A stretch of DNA of 64,000 bases from an uncultured Pontibacter sp. Lineage in GTDB: Bacteria; Bacteroidota; Bacteroidia; Cytophagales; Hymenobacteraceae. The DNA lies in assembly GCF_947495565.1 (NCBI RefSeq), contig NZ_CANLZM010000004.1, positions 124,001-188,000 of the forward strand. The letters are read 5' to 3'. The notes beneath the pieces are model-generated. The model saw nothing but the letters and a program-made list of their open reading frames with translations. It was not told the origin of the DNA and made no database searches. A program made the translations under genes and the position numbers. This document shows, in pieces, positions 1 through 9,005 of the stretch (position 1 is the stretch's first letter; each line of letters opens with the position of its first letter).

Positions 1-86
1 CGGTCGCCTTTTTCGTCCCAGACATAGGCGCCTTGTGCCCGAACGGGCGTGATATCGAAGAGCGGATAAACATCAAATACATTCAT
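1..86 (-). CDS. argD: acetylornithine/succinylornithine aminotransferase, N-terminal fragment
   Basis: Only the first 28 codons are in the window; the ATG is at 86-84 and the gene runs off the left edge. The visible N-terminus (MNVFDVYPLFDITPV, then a Gly-Ala-Tyr-Val-Trp-Asp segment) resembles the start of class III PLP aminotransferases of the ArgD type in Bacteroidota. It lies 140 bases downstream of argC on the same strand, which fits an argG-argC-argD operon. It would transaminate the acylated glutamate semialdehyde made by ArgC. The PLP lysine and the substrate pocket are outside the window, so the identification rests on the N-terminus and context. Confidence 0.75.
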   Translation of the reverse strand, partial: MNVFDVYPLFDITPVRAQGAYVWDEKGD

Positions 87-226
87 GATCTAAGGTATAA
101 TTAGATGTAAGAGGTTAAACAATAGATGAAATACTTTACGTACATAGCTTAACTGCTAAAGTGTTGTTAATTTGATAGCTGGTAATATGCTTGGTATAAT
201 CCCACCTAAAAAGGGAGATTATATAT

Positions 227-1231
227 TTAGAAAGCCGAAGCTTTTAGTCTCAAACCTGCTTGTTCCTCCAGCCCAAACAGCAGGTTCATGTTCTGCACGG
301 CCTGTCCTGAAGCTCCTTTCAAAAGATTGTCAATCAGACTTGTGATGATTAAGTAATCTCCCTCCTTCTGTAGGTGCAGCAGGCATTTGTTTGTATTTAG
401 AACTTGTTTTAGGTCAGGGGTGCTGGCGCTGATGCTGACAAAAGGATGGTGGCTGTAATAGCTGCCATACAACTCCCCTGCCTCCGCCTGGCTCAGGCTG
501 CAGCGGGTGTAGCTGGTGCACAAAATACCGCGCGTAAAGGGGCCTCTGTAAGGTACAAAGTTTATACTTGGCAAGTCATTGCTTTGCATACCCTGCAGCG
601 TGCGCCGGATTTCGTGCAGGTGCTGGTGGCTGAGGACTTTATAGTTTGATATATTACCGCTGCGCCAGCTATAGTGCGAGGTGGCACTCAGACTTTGCCC
701 GGCTCCGGTGCTGCCTGTAATGCCGCTGACCTGCACCTGCTCGGTTAGCAGATTATGCTGCGACAGCGGCAGCAGTGCCAATTGTATAGCCGTGGCAAAA
801 CAACCAGGGTTGGCAATGTTGTGAGCTTGTTTAATACTCTCGCGCTGAAGCTCAGGTAAACCATATACAAAGTCTCTGCCACAGGCGTTTACCACCTGCT
901 CCTTCGAGTCTTCATTCCACCTGAAATCCTGGCTCAGGTCAATCACTTTTATACTTTGCTTTAGCTGCTGCTCTTGCAGGAACTTCCTGGCCGCGCCATG
1001 GCCTACGCACAGGAACAGCACGTCCACGTTCTGCTGCAGCTCATCAGTAAAGTATAAATCAGTATCGCCTAGAAGATCTTTATGGGTCTCGTGCACGGGT
1101 GCGCCTGACTGGCTGTTGCTATGCACAAAACTTATTTCTACGTTCGGGTGGTTTAGGAGCAGGCGTAGCAGTTCGCCACCGGTGTAGCCAGCGCCGCCTA
1201 CAATACCTGCTTTTATACTTATTCCGCCCAT
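227..1231 (-). CDS. argC: N-acyl-gamma-glutamyl-phosphate reductase
   Basis: A 334-residue cytosolic enzyme that reduces N-acylglutamyl phosphate to the semialdehyde with NADPH, the third step of arginine synthesis. The nucleotide-binding loop GIVGGAGYTGGE is at residues 9-20, and the catalytic cysteine is Cys144 in NPGCFAT. Length is normal for the family. The start overlaps the end of argG by 13 bases, so the two are probably translationally coupled. Two TATACTT copies lie inside the gene near 564 and 951. Many Bacteroidota use succinylated rather than acetylated intermediates, so acetyl or succinyl specificity cannot be read from this gene alone. Confidence 0.95.
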   Translation of the reverse strand: MGGISIKAGIVGGAGYTGGELLRLLLNHPNVEISFVHSNSQSGAPVHETHKDLLGDTDLYFTDELQQNVDVLFLCVGHGAARKFLQEQQLKQSIKVIDLSQDFRWNEDSKEQVVNACGRDFVYGLPELQRESIKQAHNIANPGCFATAIQLALLPLSQHNLLTEQVQVSGITGSTGAGQSLSATSHYSWRSGNISNYKVLSHQHLHEIRRTLQGMQSNDLPSINFVPYRGPFTRGILCTSYTRCSLSQAEAGELYGSYYSHHPFVSISASTPDLKQVLNTNKCLLHLQKEGDYLIITSLIDNLLKGASGQAVQNMNLLFGLEEQAGLRLKASAF

Positions 1232-2421
1232 TCTGTCGTATTGTTTATTGTGTGGTACATTTTGGTCTGGTTTCCGAAAATTTTGGCAAATCCCTTCACA
1301 TCATCTGAGGTCCAGGCGCGGTTCATTTCACCGTAGCTGCCAAACTTGTCGCTCATCAGGTCATGCTTGCTTTCTATACCCTCCACCTGAAAGTGATAAG
1401 GCGCCAGTTGTACAAATACTTTACCGGTTACGTTTTGCTGTGTGCTCTCTAAAAAAGCCTCCATATCACGCATGGTCGGGTCAAGTAATTGGCCTTCATG
1501 CAACCAGTTGCCGTACCATACCGAGAGTTGGTCTTTCCAGTACAGTTGCCATTTGGTAAGCACGTGTTTCTCCAGCAGGTGATGTGCTTTGATGATCACC
1601 ATCGGGGCAGCGGCCTCAAAACCTACACGACCTTTAATGCCGATGATGGTATCGCCCACATGCATGTCGCGGCCAATGGCGAAAGGCGCGGCTAACTCCT
1701 GCAGGTGCTGTATGGCCTCTACCGGATGCTCGAAAGACTGCTCATTTACGCCTTTAAGCTCTCCTTTCTCAAAGTATAAAGTCACGCGCTCTGGTTCGAT
1801 TTTGCTTAGCTGCGTTGGGTAAGCCTCCTCCGGCAAAGGCAAGTGAGAGGTCAGGGTTTCCTTTCCGCCAACAGATGTTCCCCAAATACCTTTGTTAATC
1901 GAATATTGCGCCTTCTGAAAATCCATCTCCACGCCATGCTCCTTCAGGTAAGTGATTTCCTGTTCCCGCGACAAACGTTTATCACGAATCGGGGTAATAA
2001 TCTCCACCTCCGGAATGAGTGCCTGAAACACCATGTCGAATCGCACTTGATCGTTACCAGCACCAGTACTGCCATGAGCCACAAAGTCTGCACCCACGCT
2101 TTTTGCATGATTGGCAATGGCAATGGCCTGCGTTACACGCTCGGCACTCACGCTAAGCGGGTAAGTATTGTTTTTCAGGATGTTGCCATAAACCAAATAG
2201 CGGATGCAGCTATTGTAAAAGTGCGCTGTCTCATTTAGGTGGGTGTGTTGTTTTACGCCCATTGCGTAGGCCCTGCGCTCTATTTCCTGCAGTTCATCTG
2301 CTGAAAAACCGCCTGTGTCTACAATGGCTGAGTATACTTCCAGGCCAAGTTCTTGCGCCAGGTATATGGCGCAGTAAGAGGTGTCGAGGCCGCCGCTAAA
2401 GGCTAAAACTACTTTTTTCAT
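1219..2421 (-). CDS. argG: argininosuccinate synthase
   Basis: A 400-residue cytosolic ATP-dependent ligase joining citrulline and aspartate. The N-type ATP pyrophosphatase loop AFSGGLDTS is at residues 7-15 and the conserved GSTGAGNDQ segment is near 117-125. Length fits the family. It sits second in a minus-strand operon, 27 bases after the GNAT gene and overlapping argC by 13 bases. No internal defect is seen. Confidence 0.97.
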   Translation of the reverse strand: MKKVVLAFSGGLDTSYCAIYLAQELGLEVYSAIVDTGGFSADELQEIERRAYAMGVKQHTHLNETAHFYNSCIRYLVYGNILKNNTYPLSVSAERVTQAIAIANHAKSVGADFVAHGSTGAGNDQVRFDMVFQALIPEVEIITPIRDKRLSREQEITYLKEHGVEMDFQKAQYSINKGIWGTSVGGKETLTSHLPLPEEAYPTQLSKIEPERVTLYFEKGELKGVNEQSFEHPVEAIQHLQELAAPFAIGRDMHVGDTIIGIKGRVGFEAAAPMVIIKAHHLLEKHVLTKWQLYWKDQLSVWYGNWLHEGQLLDPTMRDMEAFLESTQQNVTGKVFVQLAPYHFQVEGIESKHDLMSDKFGSYGEMNRAWTSDDVKGFAKIFGNQTKMYHTINNTTEWAE

Positions 2422-2448
2422 TCCTTAGTTATACTTTCTGATGTTCAC

Positions 2449-3123
2449 TTATACTTTTACTGGGCTCATTTCAAGCGCATTTAACCCCGGCTTCTGACGA
2501 TGACGCAGCCACCGCTCGTTAGCGCTCCCTGGCTTTGGCACTGTCTTTTTCTCTACCACAGGCAAAGCTATAAACTCCTTCTCCTTGGTAGGGTCGTACA
2601 GCATGGCGGTGCAGAGGCAGTTTGTGCGGTTCTTGCTTTGTAGTATCTCAAAATTCACGCAGCTGCGGCAGCCTTTCCAAAACTCCTCGTCATCAGTTAG
2701 CTCCGAGTAGGTTACGGGCGTATAGCCGAGGCCGGAGTTAATGCGCATTACCGCCAAGGCAGTTGTCAATCCGAAGATCTTAGCATCCGGATACTTAGTG
2801 CGTGAAAGTTCAAATATTTTCTTTTTGATAAGACGCGCCAGTCCGCTCTTACGCAGCTCAGGTGATACAATAAGGCCAGAGTTGGCGACGTACTTGCCGT
2901 GGCCCCAGGTCTCGATATAGCAGAAACCAGCCCAGGTACCGTCCTGGTGCAGCGCGATTACGGCTTTGCCCTCCAGCATTTTTTGGGCAATATAATCCGG
3001 TGAGCGTTTGGCAATGCCGGTGCCGCGCGCCTTAGCCGAAGACTCCATTTCGTTGCAGATTTGCAGCGCATGGATAATATGTTGCCCTTCGGCAACCGTC
3101 ACGATGAATGCAGGTTGATCCAT
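2449..3123 (-). CDS. GNAT-family acyltransferase heading the arginine operon
   Basis: A 224-residue protein with a GNAT fold; the acyl-CoA loop is around residues 87-99 (SPELRKSGLARLI). It is the first gene of the operon and the window shows no classical argA or argJ. Family context in Bacteroidota suggests it acylates glutamate, the first committed step, with acetyl- or succinyl-CoA, but this is inference. Four cysteines (152, 155, 169, 171) follow the GNAT core as C-x2-C and C-x-C pairs and could form a metal knuckle. The ATG at 3123 is used; a -7-like TACTTTTG (3136-3129, minus) lies so close that it would give an almost leaderless transcript. Confidence 0.8.
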   Translation of the reverse strand: MDQPAFIVTVAEGQHIIHALQICNEMESSAKARGTGIAKRSPDYIAQKMLEGKAVIALHQDGTWAGFCYIETWGHGKYVANSGLIVSPELRKSGLARLIKKKIFELSRTKYPDAKIFGLTTALAVMRINSGLGYTPVTYSELTDDEEFWKGCRSCVNFEILQSKNRTNCLCTAMLYDPTKEKEFIALPVVEKKTVPKPGSANERWLRHRQKPGLNALEMSPVKV

Positions 3124-3687
3124 TGTTACAAAAGTATAGCTATGCTGCTTTGGGCACAGCTAAAGTCAGCTTATAAAAATTTAACCGGAAAATTGAATGC
3201 AACGAAAAAGCAGCTCAGGCAACAGCCGGACAGCTAAAGATCGAAATGCAAAAGAATATTGGTGGATAGATGACTACCGCATAGGCAGTCAGGAAAAATG
3301 TAGGCTACCGCCTGTAGCGGACCGCAGGTATAATTACCCTCAAAACTACCTTATCAGAAAAGGTAGAAAAAGCCGCACCCTCCGTGGCTGGAGTGTGTTT
3401 TATCACATCAGATGATAAAAGCGTCTTTTTTTTCATTAGTTGTTTTAAAATAGTGGGTTCTGTGTTATACCCTTATTTACACTGCAAATGTTTCGTAATA
3501 GAAACGACTTATGCAAGCAAAGCGCTAAATTTATTTAAAATATTACACATTATAGCGCTTAAGTAACAAATAGCTCCTTAACTGTAATGAGTTTTGTTTC
3601 TAAACCCGATCAATTCAGGAGCATCTGAATCAAAATTTATAACTTGCGCCGTCATAAGCCTGTGGGGCTGCTGCTTAAATCTGTTAC
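3124..3687. other. 564-base intergenic region without a convincing gene
   Basis: It separates the arginine operon (minus) from a small membrane protein (plus). Two open frames of 60-72 codons exist on the plus strand but their translations are low-complexity and lack hydrophobic cores or recognisable motifs. The central part holds two or three consecutive hairpins ending in a T-run, listed separately. The right part (3440-3687) is AT-rich and presumably carries the promoter of the next gene; no clear TTG/TAnnTTTG pair was found there. Confidence 0.6.
3346..3433 (+). ncRNA. consecutive hairpins ending in a T-run; possible small RNA 3' end or attenuator
   Basis: CTACCTT at 3346-3352 pairs with AAGGTAG at 3360-3366. 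An imperfect stem follows (about 3375-3398). Then TTTATCA at 3399-3405 pairs with TGATAAA at 3413-3419, followed by an eight-T run at 3426-3433. The last hairpin plus T-run looks like an intrinsic terminator on the plus strand, yet no plus-strand gene ends upstream of it. That leaves an unannotated small RNA or a leader attenuator for the gene at 3688 as candidates. No known RNA family was recognised. Confidence 0.35.
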
Positions 3688-3966
3688 ATGAAAAATTTGT
3701 CAATAAGAATTATAATCGGGATTCTTTTCTCAGCTATTGGATTGGTTTCGCTTTTCTTTACAAGTGACGCCCTGATGTCGGCTATTTGGCTTAGCTTCGG
3801 CAATGGCCTTATACTTTCCGACCTACGTTTTGAGGGAGTAGATGATAACGGAAATATATACCTAAAGCCTATCCCAAGAGCTCGCACTTACGCTGCCATA
3901 CTATTAATTGTGATGGCTGTTTTGCTGCTGATCTTTCAGATATTCACGGATTTACAACATCCGTAA
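3688..3966 (+). CDS. small membrane protein of unknown function
   Basis: 92 residues with hydrophobic segments at about 6-27, 29-45 and 68-88, so two or three membrane helices with a short polar loop (about 46-66) between them. No signal-peptide cleavage site or catalytic motif is visible. The gene stands alone and converges on the aspartyl protease gene with only 20 bases between the two stops. Function unknown. Confidence 0.6.
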   Translation: MKNLSIRIIIGILFSAIGLVSLFFTSDALMSAIWLSFGNGLILSDLRFEGVDDNGNIYLKPIPRARTYAAILLIVMAVLLLIFQIFTDLQHP

Positions 3967-3986
3967 GCTACTGTTGGTTAACAGCT

Positions 3987-5267
3987 TCAGATTCTGCTTT
4001 GAAGTACAAAATTAACATCAATAATCTCCTCCTGCCGCTTCAGGCGCAGCTTTAGTTTACGCCCCGGTTTGCTGTCGAGCATGTTTAGCAGCTCCTGCAG
4101 TTGAAGCTCGTTGCAGGAGCGGCCGTTTATATGCAGGAGCTGGTCGCCGGCCTGCATTCCAACTGTCTTAGCTGGCGAATCTTCCACCACGTTAGACACT
4201 ACATAAAAATTTGCGCCCGGAAGTGGTGTACTTACCTCAAAACCAGCCATGTTGTAGTTAAATGGCTCTTTAAACCTTCTGTTAGGTGAAAAAATGATGC
4301 GCTCGTTTGGGTAATCGAAAATAACCGTGAACCGCTTCAGTATTGCCGACCCTAAATTGCCATTGCGCCCGGCTATGTTCAGCGCTAGTTTTACAGCCTC
4401 CTCATCAGGATAAGAAGCCGTCAGGTTTTCTATCTCATACTTCCCCAGCTTAAAGCCCTCCAGTCTTCCTATTTTACCATTTATATCGCCACCCAAACCA
4501 CGGCCAAGGTATGCCTGCATCACTTTGGGCGGAAGCTCTAGCCGATCATTGGTTGGCAAGTATAGCGAAATACCATGACTGGCGCCCGTATCCACTATCA
4601 GCTTCACATCCAGCGAGTCTCCGTTATGCTGCTTCACTGTGGCATTCAAGTATGGTTTAGCATCTTCAATCAGTAAAGGGTACTCTTCCGCTCTGCGCGG
4701 CTTTCTGATTTTGTGGTCTGGTCTGTACAGCGTTATGGTTTCTTTGCTGTAGTTTATCTTTACTATAAAATTTTTAAAAATATCATACCCGATAATCCCG
4801 TGCACAGGCATCCCCATACGCGTGGACAGGTTAAAAATATCCTCCAGCAGCACGTATACAGTATGGTTGTCGCCTTTGATGCCAGACATAAAAATGTTGT
4901 TGCCTATGCTGTGCAGCGCCTCTATGGAGTAGCCCTCTCCCAGCCCTCTTATCTTAATGCGGTTTGATTCCTTTAAATCTAACGAGTCGGTATAATACAA
5001 TTTCGTAATGAGGGTATTTCTTACTCCGGAATCAAGTATGAAGTTGAGAGGCTTTGAGCCGTTAACCTGAACCGGCAACACAATAAGGTTATGCACCAGC
5101 TTGAAAGGCATTGTTATTTTTTTACGGTTCGAGATGAAGTATACCGTATCAGGTTCTTGCAGGATTTGTGCCTGTACTTTGGCTTCGGATAACAAAATAA
5201 AAAGGCAAGCACAGAACATCGCAGAATAAATGGCTATTCTCATAAGCGAGTGTTTGGCGTGAGACAT
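3987..5267 (-). CDS. secreted retropepsin-like aspartyl protease with C-terminal PDZ domain
   Basis: 426 residues. An N-terminal signal peptide (hydrophobic stretch about 10-28, Ala-x-Ala near 33) directs export. Two aspartyl protease halves follow: the first active-site motif is Asp79-Ser-Gly in FILDSG, the second is Asp226-Thr-Gly in LIVDTGAS, so both catalytic aspartates are present in one chain. A PDZ domain occupies about 345-420, with a DSPAKTVGMQAGDQLLHING core. Such fusions are common among Bacteroidota envelope proteins. The first motif is DSG instead of DTG, which is tolerated in the clan. Substrate unknown. Confidence 0.85.
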   Translation of the reverse strand: MSHAKHSLMRIAIYSAMFCACLFILLSEAKVQAQILQEPDTVYFISNRKKITMPFKLVHNLIVLPVQVNGSKPLNFILDSGVRNTLITKLYYTDSLDLKESNRIKIRGLGEGYSIEALHSIGNNIFMSGIKGDNHTVYVLLEDIFNLSTRMGMPVHGIIGYDIFKNFIVKINYSKETITLYRPDHKIRKPRRAEEYPLLIEDAKPYLNATVKQHNGDSLDVKLIVDTGASHGISLYLPTNDRLELPPKVMQAYLGRGLGGDINGKIGRLEGFKLGKYEIENLTASYPDEEAVKLALNIAGRNGNLGSAILKRFTVIFDYPNERIIFSPNRRFKEPFNYNMAGFEVSTPLPGANFYVVSNVVEDSPAKTVGMQAGDQLLHINGRSCNELQLQELLNMLDSKPGRKLKLRLKRQEEIIDVNFVLQSRI

Positions 5268-5670
5268 CTATATAGTTATACGCAGAACTTCTATACAAAG
5301 GACACCATTAGCAGCTGATATATAATCTCTTACAGCTGCAATTAGTAATAACGCTTATACTTGTTTTTGCACTCTCGCCACTTACGTAAATCGACTTTCT
5401 TCCTTTCCACAACCTCCGGCAAAGGTTAGGTCATTTCAATTATTCTTAAATTGAAATGTTCTAATAATTTCACGCACATAGAAATACAAACACCTGTTGT
5501 TATACATTCCATACTTCTTAAGATTTGTACAAAATCGGCTCAGCCTTCCGATTCATTTTAAACGATATGACCTAATAAAACGACTATCTGCTGAAAATGG
5601 CTGCAAAAATTAGTACCTTAAGGAGTAAACCTGAGAATTGAAATTTAATAAATTTATACTTTTCTAACAT
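5268..5670. other. 403-base divergent intergenic region
   Basis: It lies between the protease (minus) and the symporter (plus) and should hold both promoters. Just before the symporter ATG, TTG (5638-5640) and TACTTTTC (5657-5664) form a weak Bacteroidota-type promoter with a short 16-base spacer. TATACTT copies are present near 5357 and 5656. No gene, tRNA or strong hairpin was seen. Confidence 0.4.
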
Positions 5671-7410
5671 ATGCACTACATCGACCTCTCCATTTTTGTG
5701 CTCTACATGCTGGCTATGCTCGGCGTTGGATTTTACTTCCTGAGAAAGAATGAAGGTGCTGAAGATTATTATGTTGGTGGCCGAAGTATGAGCAGCAGCC
5801 ATATCGGGCTTTCTGTAGTGGCAACTGATGTGGGCGGCGGCTTCTCCATTGGCCTTGGCGGTTTGGGCTTTGCAATGGGGCTCTCAGGCTCTTGGATGTT
5901 GTTTACAGGCTTGCTAGGTGCTTGGCTGGCAGCTGTTTTTCTGATTCCAAAAGTTAAAAGCAACCCTGCTTTTGCCAGTTTTCTCACCTTTCCCCAGATA
6001 TTCGGTTATTACTTTAATGCGCGGGTTGCATTGTTGGCCGGTATTATCTCTGCTATTGGTTATACAGGCTTTACCAGTTCTCAAATTCTGGCTGGGGCTA
6101 AGCTTGCCAGTGGCACGTTTGTCGATTTAGACCTTAACACTGCGCTACTCATTATGGGTATCATTGCGGTGGTTTATACTGTGATGGGTGGCCTTAAAGC
6201 AGTGATTTATACGGATACCATACAGTGGGCCATTCTAATGGGCGGACTCATATTTATCGGCATACCGGTCTCTTTCCTCGCTGTCGGGGGCATGGACACG
6301 CTTGACTTTTCCCAGATGTTAAGCCCGAGCTACCTTTCGGAACAAGGAGGCCGAAGTATGCAAGCCATCAGAACTACGCTGCCGGCACATTTTCTGAGCC
6401 TGACTAATATTACCTGGCAGCAGATCGTGAACTGGGGAATTACCATTATCCCGATCTGGTTTGTGGGCATGACTTTATACCAGCGCATTTACGCCTGCCG
6501 CGATGAAAAAACAGCTAAACGTGCCTGGTTTATCGCCGGTTTTTTTGAGTGGCCGCTAATGGCATTTATGGGCGTTAGTTTAGGCATACTGGCACGCGTG
6601 GCCGCCGAGCAGGGCATGTTCGATTCGCTGGGCGCTGGCGCTGTGGTAGACCCTGAAACTGGTTTGCCAATGCTGCTGCGTTCTGTTCTTCCGGTAGGGC
6701 TAATGGGCCTGATGCTCTCGGCCTACTTCTCGGCTATACTTTCCACTGCCGATAGCTGCCTGATGGCCTCTTCCGGGAATATCGTGACAGACGTATTGAG
6801 CCATTTCTTTAAGATTGACCCTGAATCACCTAAAACTTTGCGCTTGTCGCAGTTAATTACTTTGCTGGTAGGCGCATTTGCGCTGTGGCTGGCCTCTACC
6901 ATGACAAACGTGCTGGACCTGATGCTTTACTCATATGCCTTTATGGTATCTGGCCTTTTTGTGCCGGTGCTGGGAGCCTTGTTCTGGAAGAGGCGCAGCA
7001 GTGTGGCGGCGTTCTGGGCAATGCTGATGGGCGGTGTGGTAACCGTGGTATTACAAATAAGCACTTTGGCTGCTCCGGCACCGGATGCTGATATCACAGG
7101 TTTAGCGAAGTCGTTACACCCCTACTTTCCGGCAGAGGTTAGCCAAACCTGGTTGAGCCTGAGCGAGTTTGAATTGCGCGGATTGGTGGAGCGTACACTT
7201 TCTGACAGCAGCATCGTACATATCTCGTGGCTGGATCTTACGTTTGCCCTGCCTTTTAATCTCGACCCTAACCTATTTGGCCTCACCGCCTCACTTATAC
7301 TTTATATTACACTAACACTATTATTCCCTAACAAAACAGAGACAAAACTATGGCAGAGAACAACGGCATCAGCTACCACCGCTATACGCCATCAAACCAC
7401 GCAGATTTAA
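5671..7410 (+). CDS. sodium/solute symporter (SSS family)
   Basis: A 579-residue inner-membrane transporter with about 13 hydrophobic helices. The N-terminus (LSIFVLYMLAMLGVGFYFLR, then the EDYYVGGRSM segment) is characteristic of the SSS family of Na+-coupled carriers for sugars, amino acids or vitamins. The substrate cannot be read from sequence. Its last 61 bases overlap the downstream acetyltransferase in another frame; the natural family end lies near the Leu-Phe-Pro-Asn-Lys of the last helix, so the tail after it may be a late addition. With the GNAT and racemase it forms a plausible operon. Confidence 0.9.
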   Translation: MHYIDLSIFVLYMLAMLGVGFYFLRKNEGAEDYYVGGRSMSSSHIGLSVVATDVGGGFSIGLGGLGFAMGLSGSWMLFTGLLGAWLAAVFLIPKVKSNPAFASFLTFPQIFGYYFNARVALLAGIISAIGYTGFTSSQILAGAKLASGTFVDLDLNTALLIMGIIAVVYTVMGGLKAVIYTDTIQWAILMGGLIFIGIPVSFLAVGGMDTLDFSQMLSPSYLSEQGGRSMQAIRTTLPAHFLSLTNITWQQIVNWGITIIPIWFVGMTLYQRIYACRDEKTAKRAWFIAGFFEWPLMAFMGVSLGILARVAAEQGMFDSLGAGAVVDPETGLPMLLRSVLPVGLMGLMLSAYFSAILSTADSCLMASSGNIVTDVLSHFFKIDPESPKTLRLSQLITLLVGAFALWLASTMTNVLDLMLYSYAFMVSGLFVPVLGALFWKRRSSVAAFWAMLMGGVVTVVLQISTLAAPAPDADITGLAKSLHPYFPAEVSQTWLSLSEFELRGLVERTLSDSSIVHISWLDLTFALPFNLDPNLFGLTASLILYITLTLLFPNKTETKLWQRTTASATTAIRHQTTQI

Positions 7411-7802
7411 ACCGTGACCAAGTACTGGATTTCCTTTTTGAACACCTGGATGAATATGGAGATAAGCGTGAGGATATTGCCAAATGCATGGATTACGCTT
7501 TATCGGGCGCTGAAGGCAAAGGAGGCTCGGTACTGGTGGCCACCGAAGATACTAAAGTGGTAGGTGCCCTAATTCTGAACAATACCGGCATGAGCGGGTA
7601 TATACCAGAGAACATACTTGTTTACGTGGCTGTGCACGGCAGCACACGCGGAAAAGGTGTTGGCAAAGGGCTGGTACAAATGGCCATTGATAACACCAAC
7701 GGAAGTATAGCGCTGCACGTGGAGCCGCAGAACCCGGCGCGGCATCTGTATGAAAAACTCGGCTTTACAAACAAGTATTTAGAGTATAGATTAACGAGAT
7801 AA
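7350..7802 (+). CDS. GNAT N-acetyltransferase
   Basis: 150 residues, typical length. The acetyl-CoA pyrophosphate loop RGKGVGKG is at residues 100-107, followed by a C-terminal ARHLYEKLGF segment as in other small GNATs. The ATG at 7350 is inside the symporter gene, giving a 61-base overlap; a shorter start would remove the first strand of the fold, so the overlap is probably real. The stop is one base before the racemase ATG. Substrate unknown; a small amine or amino acid is suggested by the neighbours. Confidence 0.85.
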   Translation: MAENNGISYHRYTPSNHADLNRDQVLDFLFEHLDEYGDKREDIAKCMDYALSGAEGKGGSVLVATEDTKVVGALILNNTGMSGYIPENILVYVAVHGSTRGKGVGKGLVQMAIDNTNGSIALHVEPQNPARHLYEKLGFTNKYLEYRLTR

Positions 7803-7803
7803 C

Positions 7804-8877
7804 ATGGCAGTTCTAAAGCTGAACCACAACAAGCTACTACATAACTACAACCACCTTGATCATGTTTTCAGGGAGCATGGCATAGACTGGGGCATTGTAA
7901 CCAAATTGCTGTGCGGCCATGAGCTCTTTCTGAAAGAGGTGCTCGCCTTGGGCGTGAAAGAGATTCATGATTCAAGGGTATCTAACCTTAAGACGATAAA
8001 GAAGATGGCGCCCGATGTGCAGACCGTGTACATAAAGCCGGCACCAAAACAAAGTATACCCGAAATTATCCGTTACGCTGACGTAAGCTTCCAGACAGAA
8101 CTTGAGATAATACGGCTGCTGTCGGAGGAGGCAGTAAACCAGGAGCGGCTCCACAAGATCATCATCATGATTGAAATGGGCGACCTGCGAGAAGGCGTGA
8201 TGGGCGAAGAGCTAGTGGACTTTTACGAGAATGTTTTTGAGCTGCCAGGCATCTCAGTTATAGGCTTAGGCGCTAATTTCAACTGTTTGCACGGTGTTAT
8301 GCCTACTCAGGATAAATTAATACAGTTATGCCTGTACAAACAAATTATTGAGGCCAAGTTTAACCGTAAAATTCCGTGGGTATCGGGTGGCACGTCTGTT
8401 ACCATTCCGTTGCTGTTCAACCATTTATTGCCGCAAGGCGTCAATCATTTTCGTATTGGCGAGGCGCTGTATTTTGGGCTGAACCTGTTTACCAACGAAA
8501 CATTCGAAGGCATGCATGATGATGTTTTCGAACTGGACACAGAAATTATAGAGCTCACTGAAAAGCCTATGATTCCGAGTGGCATTCTGGCTGAAAACCC
8601 CAGCGGCGAGAGCTTTGAGATAGATGAAAAGCTGTACGGCAAAACATCGCACCGCGCCATACTAGATGTGGGCCTTCTGGATATAAATCCCAAATTTTTG
8701 ATTCCGAAGGATGAAAACATTAGTGTGATAGGCGCCAGTTCGGATATGCTTATTGTTGAGCTTGGCTTGAATGAGCAGAACTATAAAGTTGGCGATGTGC
8801 TGCGGTTTAACCTCCGATACATGGGCGCATTAAGTTTGCTTAACTCACGTTACGTAGAGAAAGAAGTGATGAAATAA
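7804..8877 (+). CDS. PLP-dependent alanine/ornithine racemase-family protein
   Basis: 357 residues, fold-type III PLP barrel with alanine racemase N-domain. The likely PLP lysine is Lys34 in GIVTKLLCG. EMGDLREGV and NFNCLHG segments match the ornithine-racemase/YhfX-like group more than canonical Alr. It follows the GNAT by one base, so the two are co-transcribed and probably coupled. Together with the symporter the set could take up an amino acid, epimerise it and acetylate it; this is inference. It ends just before a strong hairpin terminator. Confidence 0.82.
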   Translation: MAVLKLNHNKLLHNYNHLDHVFREHGIDWGIVTKLLCGHELFLKEVLALGVKEIHDSRVSNLKTIKKMAPDVQTVYIKPAPKQSIPEIIRYADVSFQTELEIIRLLSEEAVNQERLHKIIIMIEMGDLREGVMGEELVDFYENVFELPGISVIGLGANFNCLHGVMPTQDKLIQLCLYKQIIEAKFNRKIPWVSGGTSVTIPLLFNHLLPQGVNHFRIGEALYFGLNLFTNETFEGMHDDVFELDTEIIELTEKPMIPSGILAENPSGESFEIDEKLYGKTSHRAILDVGLLDINPKFLIPKDENISVIGASSDMLIVELGLNEQNYKVGDVLRFNLRYMGALSLLNSRYVEKEVMK

Positions 8878-8896
8878 CCATACTTCATACTATTGT

Positions 8897-8934
8897 CAGA
8901 AGCCACAGTTTTATACTTAAAGCTGTGGCTTCTG
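8897..8934 (+). terminator. hairpin terminator after the symporter/GNAT/racemase unit
   Basis: CAGAAGCCACAG (8897-8908) pairs perfectly with CTGTGGCTTCTG (8923-8934). The loop contains a TATACTT copy and can pair further to give about 17 bp. No long T-run follows. Confidence 0.75.
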
Positions 8935-9005
8935 CATTTATGTTCCTCTCCTATTGTAGGATATAGCAGAACATTTGTTTTGGCTGCCACGTCATTAGTT
9001 ACAAG

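Noticed and set aside
3129..3136. TACTTTTG as promoter of the arginine operon
   Set aside because: It is only six bases from the ATG and lacks a TTG at the right distance; it overlaps one of the AAGTATA copies that occur everywhere.
3197..3566. Two overlapping plus-strand open frames of 72 and 60 codons
   Set aside because: Translations are basic or low-complexity with no fold-like pattern and they run through hairpins and a T-run.
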